A DNA stretch of 23,166 nucleotides from the NCBI RefSeq assembly GCF_000003605.2, contig NW_003107100.1, positions 13,948 to 37,113 of the forward strand, given 5' to 3'. Source of the stretch: Saccoglossus kowalevskii (Eukaryota; Hemichordata; Enteropneusta; Harrimaniidae). Of this stretch, positions 1 to 11,025 are shown in pieces; position 1 is the first letter of the stretch, and each line of letters starts with the position of its first letter. Position numbers and translations under genes: made by a program. Below the pieces are notes generated by a model that ran no database searches, was not told where the DNA came from, and saw only the letters and a list, made by a program, of their open reading frames with translations.

Positions 1-212
1 CGGTCGCTAATGTCGGTATAATCCGCCATTTTATTTGAGTGTGTTTGCCACCCGACTCCGCCCGGTGACGTCATCATGTGCGCTATAGAAGGAGGTATGT
101 GATTCGTTGACTAAAATCGTCGATAGTGGGTCTCGTTGAAATCTCGTTACATAGGCATCGGCTCAGATGTAGGTAGGGCGGAATTAAAAAAATCACAAAA
201 TCAAAATCAAAG

Positions 213-240
213 TAAAATAATAAAATAAAATAAAATAAAA
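213..240. repeat. TAAAA-type microsatellite
   Basis: About 28 bases made of AAAATAA and repeated TAAAA units, followed by more irregular A-rich sequence to about 290. It is a simple repeat with no coding potential. Confidence 0.8.
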
Positions 241-568
241 GGGCATTAATAAGAAAAGTAATAAAAAATAAAATTAAAATAAGTTTATAGCCAAAATAAT
301 TAAAGCCTGTACACTACATCAGATTTTAATCAGATTGCTATTAAGGTAGAAGCCTACTCATGAATGCAAATACCCAGAATTTTCAATAAGTTGTACTTCC
401 GGACAATACAAGACTATTGACTTTAAAAAAAGTTGGGGGTCATCGGCATAATTTTAGAGAAAATGATGGTTATATTTTAGTTGATAATGGCCATTTTGGT
501 AGTATTACCGGATACCCCGCCCTGGGCGATCTTATGGAGGATTCAATTTTTTTTAAGAAAAATGTGGA

Positions 569-596
569 CCAAAAGATCGCCCGGGCGATGTTTTGG
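569..596. repeat. 28-bp GC-rich near-perfect palindrome
   Basis: The left arm CCAAAAGATCGCCC (569-582) abuts the right arm GGGCGATGTTTTGG (583-596). The arms match as inverted repeats at 13 of 14 positions with no spacer. A related CCAAAACATCGCCC occurs at 2259-2272. Both are preceded by GTGGACC or a close variant. The recurrence suggests a transposon end or subterminal motif, not a host control site. Confidence 0.7.
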
Positions 597-1056
597 CAGA
601 TATTACGAGGTTCATCTTGTCTGGAAAAATAACCCTGCGTTGATAAACATAGTCTCAGAAATTGGTAAGAAAAAATAATGTTTCGCGTTGACCAAATATA
701 ATCACGCAAAGTATAAATTCAAAGTGTTTTAATACATTGGTGAAAGGTCGCATTTTACGTGAACAAGAACATGCACTAAGAAGGAAAAGCAAGCCAAAGT
801 CGAAACGGGGTGCACCATAGACATAACACAACATACGCTGCGACAACTGAGTGATCAGCGACATCATTTTGGGACGCAATTGAACTTCAAGAACTTCTTT
901 GCAAAACTTGCTGCGTGGCGATGCTGACATCAAGTGTGTGTTGACCGATTTTTAACTCTCAGTCACGCACTGAACTGGCGCGTTACCTTAGCAACCTTTT
1001 TCTTTTGTTGTCCGCGCGTCGATCTAGTAAAATTGTTATTATATCCGAAGGTACTG

Positions 1057-1322
1057 TAATTACGCAACTTGTATGCAACTCTGTACTGGCTTTGAATATA
1101 TCAACGTCGTTTACTTAGTTCACTGCTTTTTTAATTTCGCAAATGTGTTTACAATATTGCACGGGCTCTGAATAGTTCAACTGTGTTATGTATTGCTTTC
1201 ATGATAATTACGCAAAGTTATTTTTTACTATAATTGTTAGGATTCTGACCCGGGGTATTGGGTCTGTGAATAATTCAATATTACCGACTTGATAATGCGT
1301 TGAATTCGTAATAATTACGCAA
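1057..1322. repeat. Degenerate tandem repeat, about 75-bp unit
   Basis: The word TAATTACGCAA or a one-base variant begins at 1057, 1132, 1205 and 1312, giving spacings of 75, 73 and 107 bases. Each of the first three is followed by a second shared word of the form CT-x-TGAATA-x-x-TCAA. This looks like an old minisatellite or the internal repeats of a mobile element. No coding potential is seen. Confidence 0.55.
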
Positions 1323-2248
1323 ACATAAACATGGGCGCATTTAAATCATTGAAAGGGATAGTAGTTAGGTGTCTACGGAAAGTCAAGAAAATATTTTAAA
1401 TACTTGTGATTCATCGATGTTCCAATGGTGAATTATTTTATTCGACATGAAGAGAACAGGTAATATAAACCATACCATGCATCAAGTTAAATTTTACTAT
1501 AATATAATAAGCTATGGACAGTGCACTTCGATCGCAATATTCAAGTACATTTAGTCTGAACTCTAATAACCACGCGTTTGAATTACGTGCAGCATTGGGC
1601 AATGACCTCCAGAGTTCACGCACTGATATTTAAATTCAGGCCATCCAGCTTGACGCAAATCAATATAGTTACTTTTCATTTGTTAAAAAAATCTTTCAAC
1701 TCACAAATACCATGAACGCAAAGAGTTAACTGGGGGTTAACTGAAAGGGAACGTCTTTTTTTGACAAAAAACACGTCATTACAAGATCATGTGTGCAAGG
1801 TTAGATTTGTGAACGTACATGACAGCTTAACTCTGTGTTTTTTTTAATAATCATGTCGCATGTGAAGCGCAGGAGACATTTTAGTTCGCCCATTTCTTGT
1901 TTACCGATCTTGAACTTTTTGTTTGGAATGCGATACAGACAAAGATTAAACATTACCGATAACAACTAAGAAGCTCGAATAAGGAAAGCTTGGCTATTTT
2001 AAACTTCGTAAATAACATTCTTTTCAAAGCGTAGACTTTATTCGAGTCTAATAAACGTAAGTGAAATGTATTTTAACGAGTAATAATAAGCAACAACAAT
2101 TCGTATACAGCATTGGTTTAATTGGAGTTTTATGCTTTTCGACTTCACAGTAAATTATTTTTAGCGTCATATTTGAAATAGCGCGCTCGATACAAGATGT
2201 CGGACAGGAAAATTGGGTCTGTAAAAATGTTTGTAGGTTAAGTCAGGC

Positions 2249-2320
2249 AATGTGTGGACCAAAACATCGCCCACTATTTGAAACATCGCCCATGGGCGGG
2301 GTTTAGGATGGGCGGGGTAT
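2249..2320. repeat. Second patch of the GC-rich CATCGCCC motif
   Basis: This contains GTGGACCAAAACATCGCCC (2254-2272), a further AAACATCGCCC near 2281, and GGGCGGGGTA (2310-2319). The last is the inverted match of TACCCCGCCC at 513-522. It shares its motifs with the palindrome region at 500-600 and may be the other end of the same decayed element. Confidence 0.5.
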
Positions 2321-2812
2321 CAGCTGAATCCGGTATATTGCTTTTTTCATAGGGTTCTATCACATAAATAATATGCCATTTCCATTTTGGCAACATAGGC
2401 TGAAAAAATTATATATTTTCGATGAAGGGGTACTTCTTGTTTTAAAAATGTAAAAAAAAATGCAATTTTTCTTCAACAGGGTGATCTGTGAAATTGTTCT
2501 AAAAACAATGATTTTTAAAAAATATTAGGACACAAAATGTGATTTCATGGTTCCATGGAACATTAGCTTCGTGACTTTAAACAAATAAACAGTGTCATGT
2601 TATTTATGACCAACTTTTTCAAAAATTATGAAATAGGCTTCTACCTTAATCAACAATCAAATGTCACACATTTTCATAGAGTAGCTCTTATTCAACGGTT
2701 TTCACAGTAATTAGACATTCATACTTCTCTTTATATACATTTCACATATAATTTACAAACCTGGTTTTGGTGTGCAGTATTACAGCTGTATAATATGTAT
2801 ATGCCTTAACAG

Positions 2813-5800
2813 GTTGAAAAAGAACTTGGTGCCAGGATATCACAGTGGGAACAAGAGAAGTGTAAAAACTTCTTGGTTGATGGTTGCCCTTTCATGGACT
2901 ATGTACAGGCACAGTGGGCAGCTCATGAAACTGAGAAGAAAGTTGCCAAAGATCAGAGGGTATGACCAATTTAATGCCTGTTGTATATTCTGTCAAACCA
3001 CACGTTTTGTTTTATCTTAGATTGATGAAATCATAGTGTGTGTACTGTAAACTGTTTAAATTTCCTGAAAGACAAATTTTGTGAGTGAAAATTGTAAAAT
3101 TTTGTAGCAGTAAAAAATTTGTGACGTTTGCGAAATTTCATGAAATCCTAAATACGCAAACATTTCTAGCAGTAAAACAGTTTGCATTATAACAGCATAT
3201 ATCAGCCAAAACTAAGTTAGTACTTGGCTTTGTTGCTACTTGGAAATACCTGGAACCAAAGAACTGTTTTTTTAAGATCAAAAGAATTTAATATTTTGTA
3301 TAAGAAGACAATTGTTTTTTGTGCATGTGTACAGCTGATGGCAAACTAAAATAAACGTGTCGTTGGCAATTGAATGTATCTGAATGGTATTAAATGTATT
3401 TCTTTTGTTTCAGGTGAAAGCTAGAGCTAAGGAAATGGAGCAAGAAATGAAATGGGGAAGTAAACCAACTACGCCAGTAAAAAGGAGGTTTATCGGAACA
3501 ACTACACCAACCAAAACACCAAAACGAAGGAAGGCTGTAAGTATACACATCCAAAAAATACTCTTGATTCTGTTTATTATATTTTATCGGCAACAGCCAA
3601 TAACAGTGGTCTGTTAGTTACATCTGTTAGATTTCGAAAATATCAACACAATCAGTATATTTATGAAATAACAGACTCAAGATAACTTTTAAAAGAGTAC
3701 AGACTCATGGTAAAATGATCACTATTTAATGAAATGATTGCCATCACTAATTTGAATTATAAAAATTAGCTATTCTATTTGAGAATCTATTCTTAGTCGC
3801 CTCAACTCAACCATAGGTAGACTTGGTATACTATACTTCTACTATATTATGTGTTTGACCTATTGCATATTATGCTACCATATTCCAACTTTATATGCAC
3901 TTCACTAATGTATAGCAACTTTCAATATATCAGTATTGCAACAGTTAATTAATTTTAATAAACCCAATCATATGATTTGATGAACTGATAATTTTATTAA
4001 CATGACTCATAAAAGTTATTTTACTAACTGGGTATGAACCATCTTTCTATCTCAAAGTTGACACCTGCTTCAGGCTCAGCCAAAAAAGTTGAATTCTCTG
4101 CTATGACATGTTAGTAGCTCTAGTGATATACCCTCTAGAACCCCCCCCCCCCCCCCAATACTCCTTTGAACTCCAGAGATCTAACCTATGATATTGGGCA
4201 TTTTATTGCTTAGCTAAATGGAAGTGCAGCTCCATCACCTGCAGTCGGCAGAATCGGTACCAAGAACAGCAGTGTGTGTCCATCACCTGCCATATCAGGA
4301 AGACCACCAAGATCTATGAAAACCAAAGTTAGTCATGATTCTAGTTTAATCTTTTAGTTTAGAATCTGTCATTTATTGAAGTGGAATGCGTGATAAAAAT
4401 TGACTTGCATATGCACAAAACAAAATACAACACACAGAATTCAACTGCTGAAGCACTGGAGGGTAGGGGTAGGATAAGATTTGGGGTTAGGAATGGGGGT
4501 GCAAAAGGAACTTTTTCTCAACACATTTGATGTAGTCCAAAGCGATAAAATGAATTGTGGTTCATTAATTCTCATTTACAGATGTCATTATAAATGTTAA
4601 TTTAATAATGCGTTTATTTTATTAATCTTGATAGACTCCTGCTCGTCCTAAGATTGCCACTCCAGTGAAGCGTACTCGTAGAGCGCTAGCCGATCATAAC
4701 CAAGACACTGAGTCTGCGTCACCATTTAGTACAACCACACTGAGTGGGGCGTCGTCCACCACTGCCAGTAACATTAGCACCATGTCTCTTGCTTCTACTA
4801 CCTGCATGTCATACACTGATTTCTCAGTAAGTCAAATCTTTCATATTGGAATAATCCACCTTAAAACGTGTGGTCTTGGACGCACAGTGAATGTGCTAGG
4901 ATCAGTGTGCAAATTTACTGTGTTTATTGTATCTCTGAGATCGTTCCTGTAGTTTTAGGACTTGTTATTTATTTACTTGTCCCTAGTAATTTGAATCAGG
5001 TGTGATTCTATATGAATTCATGAGCACTAAAACGCTATTCAAAAACATTAGACAAGCAGCCTGTCGTTAGCAATGCACATTTCAATTAAAGAACAGAAGA
5101 TATCATTAGAAAATGAACAATATATAGACTTGCTGTTTTCAACAAGAATTCAAAAATATCACTTTTCACCAAAAATGACAAAAATAATCATCAAAATTAG
5201 ATAATTGAAGATATTACCACGAAAGTAACAAATCTGAAAGAGGTTCACATGTAGTACCTATATATGTAATATAAAAGCAATCAGACTAGTGGTTTTTAAC
5301 AAAAAGTCGAAAATATCACTTTTTACCAAAAATTACAAAAATATTCACCAAAATTATAGAATTAAAGATATCATTACAAAATGAACAAATCTGAGAGAGG
5401 TCCACATGTAGTACCTACGGTATATATGTAATATCAAAGCAATTGGTCTTGCGTTTTTTAACAAGAAGTCGAAAATATCACTTTTTACCAAAAATTACAA
5501 AAATATTCACCAAAATTATAGAATTAAAGACATCATTACAAAATGAACAAATCTGAGAGAGGTCCACATGTAGTATTTATATATGTAATATCAAAGCAAT
5601 TGCACTTGCAGTTTTTAACAAAAAGTCGAAAATATCACTTTTTACCAAAAATGACAAAAATATTCACCAAAATTAGAGAACTAAAGATATCATTACAAAA
5701 TGAACAAATCTGAGAGAGGTTTACCCAAGGTACATATACACCAAGTATCAAAGCATTCAGGCTTATAGTTTTCAAGAAGTCAAAAAAGTAAAACATTGAC

Positions 5801-6249
5801 ACGGACGACTGTCAACGACGGACAATCACTCATATGATAAGCTCCGCTCGACAAAGTCGACAGCGGAGCTAAAAATTACTTTCAAACACGCAATCAAAAA
5901 GAGACCAAGGCAGTTTCCAACATTTGCATGTGCTGAAAACACTTGCACTAATTCATACTATCAAATATTTCAACTCATCATAGTCAAAAGCTTTGTAAAT
6001 GTTGCCACTTAACATTTAGACGCGAGTAACCATGAGAATATTTTGATCACCCAAATATGAATATCGTTGTAACTTTCATGTATTGTCCAGGCAATTTGTA
6101 TTGTATGCAGAAATACACATTCATCCAAATCATCAAATGTATTAACATGGATCTGTTTTTAATCTATTTCACAGCATGGTTTAAATGTTGAAGGGCGTAA
6201 AAATTACAGAAGTAGTGCCTTGCCAAGTCCTACAAATGGCAGAGTATGA
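2813..6249 (+). CDS. PRC1: PRC1 (protein regulator of cytokinesis 1, Ase1/MAP65 family), 3' five exons
   Basis: Exons at 2813-2959, 3414-3536, 4214-4327, 4635-4826 and 6175-6249 (TGA at 6247-6249) encode the last 216 residues. All junctions are phase 0 with GT/AG; one donor is the weaker GTTAGT at 4328. PRC1 crosslinks antiparallel microtubules in the central spindle. The first exon here reads like the end of the PRC1 spectrin-like microtubule-binding domain: WEQE, then F-x-VDG-x-x-FMDYV-x-x-QW, then a charged helix. The second exon has TPVKRR and TPTKTPKRRK, which match the position and form of the CDK1 sites and nuclear signal of human PRC1 (Thr470 and Thr481 by recall). The tail is Ser/Thr-rich with several SP and TP sites, as in the family's disordered C-terminus. 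The N-terminal dimerisation part must lie left of the window. Identification rests on remembered family sequence; confidence is high. Confidence 0.9.
4141..4156 (+). repeat. Poly-C run in a PRC1 intron
   Basis: Sixteen consecutive C bases lie 58 bases upstream of the exon at 4214. The exact length in the assembly may be unreliable because such runs sequence poorly. It may weaken or replace part of the usual T-rich tract. Confidence 0.9.
5050..5875 (+). mobile_element. Tandem-repeat element with terminal hairpin (Helentron/pearl-like?) in PRC1 intron
   Basis: Four copies of a unit of about 160 bp lie head to tail. The shared word GTCGAAAATATCAC begins at 5306, 5468 and 5625, and a diverged first copy lies near 5146. 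Further shared words are CACCAAAATTA, ATGAACAAATCTGAGAGAGG and TATCAAAGCA. The array is followed by a unique right end with GACGG-rich words. A long hairpin closes it at 5840-5870, with arms AGCTCCGCT and AGCGGAGCT and an inner CGAC-AAA-GTCG stem. Tandem units of about 160 bp flanked by unique ends are known from non-autonomous pearl/Helentron-type elements of bivalves and other invertebrates. That class assignment is inference; the repeat array and hairpin are directly visible. Confidence 0.65.
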
Positions 6250-8187
6250 AGCAGTAACCGCTCCTTACGTTGTATATAATATTAATTTATGTTAATGCAA
6301 TAACTGCCTGCAAACACACACACAGTACCGGTAGTCAAAGCACCAGGGTAGCTCATAACCCAGTAATCAATAACTTCCAGCAAAAGGATACATAGTTATA
6401 CACACAATAGCACAGTACAAGGGGAGCTCATAACCCCACCCATCACTACCAGTCCAAAAGCCACTTACGGTACATAGTGGTGCGACCATATTGGAGCTCA
6501 CAAAACTGCCAACAACGAAGTGACTACACACGGTGGTATCTGTTCTATTTGCGAAAATACATTTATCAGTTTTGTATGTTACATAGTTGTATAAATAAAT
6601 TACACCATAGCCAATTACAATATTTCCTCCATGAGAAGTGTACTGGTCGGTGTCCATAATTACGGTATGTAAATTTTACCATATATCGGTATGTGTACAT
6701 GTATTAAAAGCCAAATGTTTATGTTTTGAGTATTAAAAGCGTGCCTCTATCACTTGCTATGGCATTTTGTACATTATGTGCACGTACCGGTACTTCAAAT
6801 AGAGCAAATATGGTTGACAGTTTTCTGTTCAACAAGGTTCCTGTAATTCATGATAGAGAAAGTACAGTATACATATTTTTTTTCGATTCATATACAAGTA
6901 TATTGAAAGTATATAAGTTTTTTTACGTTCAATTTTCAGTCGTGTGTTTTATTAGTAGCATTTTTTAGAAGTAATTTTTTAAGTTTACATATTATTTTTT
7001 CAAATTCCTTTCACGGAATTGAGATTTATTATTTGCGATGTAACCAATATTGGCATTGAACATTTTTTCTTTTTCAACTGAATGGTGTGTATATATTTGC
7101 TTGGGGAGGGTCACGAGTTTGGCGATTGATGACATCTCGTATTTTAAAGTTGTTATATCTTATCACCATCAGTACAACTGAGGCATAAACATTTAGATTT
7201 TATTATATTTTATAATTTCCATCTTAACTTTTTCCTCTGAATATATTTTTACTTTGAGCATATTTAGATGTAAGGTAACTTGAATTCTATAATTTTATTG
7301 GAAATATCAGATATAAATGGTGTTTTTGACTTTTCTTTATAAAGTCTCATCCATTTGCTTTGTTTTATGTTTAACATGAAACCTTCATAAGATGACTCTT
7401 CTCGGATATAAAGTCTAATTAGAGAAAAAAATGTTGAGGCTGCAGGCCAACACATTTTATTGTGGAAAGGACTTTGTATGAAGATGAGTATGTACGAGGA
7501 TTTAATCTGACTTAGAACCCATCATCACAGATCAATAGATAAATATTTTGGGGGAAATTTTCTTTTGAAGACATTTAGTGACTCTTATCAACATTTCTGC
7601 AGGGAATTTGTAATCGTAAATGTTCATGATCTAACTTAAATGGCCCAAAAGTCGAAACAATCAATATAGATAGCTAAATGGACAGTGGGTTTGTCACATC
7701 GCCGGTTGTTTAAACCCAGCTTTTATAGTTTCTTCTTATTAGCACAGTAGAACTTGCTCTTTGTTGCCACATAATCCAAAAAACAATGAGAACAAAAAGT
7801 TTACTTGAGAAAACTCAGAAATTGAACATTTAGTGTATATAAATTCCTGGAATGAAGCATTCTTATTGGTCAAAAAACACATGGTGTGTTTTAAGTGGTG
7901 GATTTGTTCTTTTCAATCAATTTTTTAGTGAATTCTTTGGTAATTTAATTAATAATATCGGCAAAATCATGCCCTTATTTTCGATGAAATATACTATAAT
8001 CGAAGAATTTTTACTATGCAATGTCTGAATGCAGTATATTCGTATGTATGTATAAGCGTTGTGTAACTTTTAGAATTTGCGGTCATTGTTCTCAAAATTT
8101 GTAAACTAAAATTGTAGCAGAAGTGCATAATGATCTGCTTATGAATATTCATGATCTAAATCGAAAGCCAATGACCAACCATGTGTT
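6250..8187. other. PRC1 3' untranslated region and intergenic sequence
   Basis: I see no gene. Between about 6320 and 6490 there is a loose duplication built on AGCTCATAACCC (6351 and 6427 regions), with GAGCTCACAAAA further on. TACCGGTA palindromes stand at 6326-6333 and 6785-6792. The rest is AT-rich without recognisable protein or RNA structure. Its open frames carry no family signature. Confidence 0.5.
6594..6599 (+). terminator. Candidate polyadenylation signal for PRC1
   Basis: AATAAA lies 345 bases after the PRC1 stop codon, in ATAAATAAAT context. It is the first canonical hexamer I see downstream of the stop. AT-rich sequence makes chance hexamers likely, so the real cleavage site is uncertain. 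Confidence 0.35.
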
Positions 8188-8256
8188 CCGGATAGCTTAA
8201 TATGCAGCGTGCCGGTCGCATCACTGTTTGAGCGAGATCTGGGTTTGCCCCAGCCT
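8188..8256 (+). repeat. tRNA-derived SINE head or decayed tRNA pseudogene
   Basis: The sequence reads like an eroded tRNA gene. GGATAGCTTAATATGCAGCG resembles the pol III A box (TAGCTCAGTNGGTAGAGCG), and about 35 bases later GATCTGGGTTTGCCCCAGCC resembles a B box (GGTTCGAATCC) with its T-arm. Several invariant bases are lost, so it is not a working tRNA. The downstream boundary of any SINE body is not clear. The A and B boxes are seen; the SINE assignment is inferred. Confidence 0.5.
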
Positions 8257-11025
8257 TTGTGTTATGTGTATAAAAGTCCTACGACAGTTTATGAGAACAA
8301 AGGGATATATTAATACTTGTTTAAAAGAAAATTTTTTACACAAGAAAACAAGTGACTGTAAAACTGGACATTTAATGCAATGGAGCATTCTGATTGGTCA
8401 AAAGGTGTACTACATAGGTTTTGAAGAAAGTTGTGCTGTTGTGTAATTTGTCACTATAATACATCTGTGTAAATTATTTCATCCACTTTACCACTCGGCT
8501 TTTATCTGTCACCTTTATTTTCTCTATTTTTGCATGCGTATGTAATAGGTATAGATTTTTCAGAAAGATAAATAAATGCAATAGTCTCATCTGGATGCGT
8601 TTTTTTGTGTGTTCCCATGGTGTTGTAACAAGTATACAAAAGACTCAATCAGATTTAGATAGAGGCGGTAGCTCCTAGTTATTTTTATTTAAGTACCGTA
8701 ATCTTGCCGATTCAGATACACCACAACCATTCTTTATGAGAAATCTATACTTACCCTCAAAGTGAGAAGGTAGTCTCCTGTGCACGTGCGGAAATAAGTC
8801 CCAAGCAATGATAACGCATGCTAAAAACGCACAGGCTCATGCGTAGAAGCTTGTTTGTAAACAATGACACACTATGGCCATCTGACGCATGCGCAGGTGA
8901 CAACTCCCCGGCTTTAAAGTGACAGGACAGACCGCAACAATGTTCATTTAACAGGTCCCAAAGTGACCAATTTTAGAATAATTGATTAGCTCAGTCAAAA
9001 CATGTTTGAGGGCATTAGATTATCCTATAGACAATTTTCTTGTTTACCAATCTTGTGATTAGCGAGCTGGTATTGTCAGAAAACCCAGCATCATATGGTT
9101 CAGGAAAGTTCTTGGATCGTTTTTTCCTAACTTTTCAAAATATCTAACATGTTTAGCGGCCAAGCATGCGCTTCCAGAAAACTTGATCGCTAAGACAACA
9201 TATTTACTCAAGTGCTGCAAGATTTGTGGACCTTAGGATCAGCACAACCTGTGTATGTACTACCAGGTAGGAATTGGCTAGATGGTCATCACGTGTAAAC
9301 CTTATAGCACAATCGCTGCCCTCTCAGTTGGTCAAAGATTTTTTTATGAGATCAAATTAAAACAAGTTGTACGATATTCCAACTGGTCTGGTGCCTCCAC
9401 TTCCAATGCATCACTGATGGCTGTTACAATAAGCCTGCAAATCCCCCCTCCCAATAAGCATAATTTGTTAACACTGAAAGTATTTACATATTAAAATTAG
9501 AAAATGTGGTCATACACAATGAATAAAAACTTTTTCTAATTTTTTTGCAATCTCCATCGCACATTTATTCAAATGAAAACGCAGTAAAATAACTAGATCC
9601 CACTTTCTTTCATTAAAAAATATGGAATACAGTTTTATTTACCATGATTTTTCAAATTATAGCATATTTATTAATTTTATAATACAGTTGTACAATTCTT
9701 AATTGAGAGATTGGCATGTTGTGAAATATCAATAATTGATGAGACCTCCCAATGAATGTACAAGACACAGCAAAAAAAAAAACATCTTTAAAGATGTCAC
9801 AATTATAATTCCCAGATCCCTTCAAACAAGCAACCAAAAAATCAAATGCACAGATGTTGTATCTGTAAATGTGAAATCAGTTAAGCTATTTGCACACCAG
9901 AACAGTTACCATAATTTGGTCGCTCACATTTCCCAATACGAATAATTGAGAAAAGAATAGAACGAGTAACTTTAAAGTCATTTGAGACGTTTGTTCACAA
10001 AATAAGCATGTTTCAAGGAGGAATTTTCAATAAAAACTAAATATAACAGAATATGAATAGTAGAACATAAAGCATTATGATGCAGCATATTTTCCAAAAT
10101 TTCATTTTCTGTTGTAAAATTGATGCACAATCCAAGTGAACAAGTTAGAAAATGCTGTAATAGAACCAATCTAACAAATAAATGGATAAAATCAGCATCT
10201 ACGAGAACTGAATGTTTGTGTAACAGAGCAAGGCATGACAAGACAAATCATGCAACATTTTCCTTTGATCAAAACATTTCCGGCAGCAAATATTTATCAG
10301 TGCATTATTGAAATGCAAAAATATGATAAAACACTAAAAGTTGTGCATTCACATATAAAAACACTGCTGTCATCTGATTGGTCCATGTTTTTGAACAAAA
10401 TTGTTAACAGGGGAAACAAAAATTAATATTGTAAGGATATATTACCGGTAATTACTGTTCAAGTAATAGTAACTTAATGATGTACTGGGTAAATAAAATG
10501 TTTTACACAGCTGTCATTATGAGACCAGTAATGTCAAGGATTGTTTGGCCTCCAACTAGCATGAACAAAGCTAGTGATTTTTTCTGGCACAAGTCAGTCC
10601 CCATATCCCTGTAGTATGAACATCGCTAGTGCTTTTTCTGGATGAAGACTGATTTAACCTTTTCATCACCAGACTTTCTCGCCTGAATTTATCTGCACTT
10701 ATATTCTTCAATATTTCTTGAAATGAACCCTAATTTTGGCCAAAATACAAAATTTGAATCAGTTTTCATTCAAAAAATTTGGCTATTATTGCCCCAATCT
10801 CTGAAGGAAATTACATAGACTAAAAAAAAGACGATTTTGTGAATTTGTGATTAAAAGATGGAACTGGTGGTGGTTAATGGTTGTTATGACAAGTTGTATT
10901 CCATATTATGTATAAGCATGTGTGAAATACATTGTTTACAAGAAAATGAAATGTGTACTGCATGGTCACCATCTCTTTGTAACCCAAGCCAGACTCCATT
11001 CAGTGTGAACATAGCTACATGTATT
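8257..11025. other. Intergenic sequence between convergent genes, including the RNFT 3' untranslated region
   Basis: No coding gene is recognised. Observed items are an NRF1-like word ACGCATGCGCAG near 8884, a short direct duplication around AGCATGAACAAAGCTAGTG (about 10558) and AGTATGAACATCGCTAGTG (about 10613), and a TACCGGTA palindrome at 10443-10450. No convincing AATAAA for the minus-strand RNFT gene lies close to its stop codon. The nearest I see on that strand is about 1.35 kb away, near 9667. Confidence 0.45.

Larger units (their letters stand above)
1..2812. other. Non-coding region upstream of the first PRC1 exon in the window
   Basis: I find no exon here that continues the PRC1 frame, so this is most likely intron of that gene. 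The first 180 bases are richer in CpG than the rest and contain a TGACGTCA word at 66-73 and a GCCATTTT word near 27. The remainder is AT-rich. It holds a TAAAA-type microsatellite, a GC-rich palindrome, a degenerate 75-bp tandem repeat and a second patch of the palindrome motif near 2250-2320. A 16-bp inverted pair (341-356 and 2634-2649, TTAAGGTAGAAGCCTA) hints that the stretch between may be one decayed mobile element. The short open frames show no recognisable protein. Confidence 0.5.

Noticed and set aside
417-678. Overlapping open frames on both strands near 417-709
   Set aside because: They cross a GC-rich palindrome, which keeps several frames open at once. No PRC1-like or other protein similarity is seen.
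6367-6657. 96-residue minus-strand frame with several aromatic residues
   Set aside because: It lies over a loose tandem duplication in the PRC1 3' region, with no recognisable domain, splice context or start support.
9326-9350. CTCAGTTGGTCAAAG as a possible tRNA A box
   Set aside because: No matching B box or acceptor stem follows at the right distance.
9978-10311. Open frames on both strands around 10 kb
   Set aside because: Both strands stay open over the same AT-rich stretch, with no domain or splice evidence, so this is chance.
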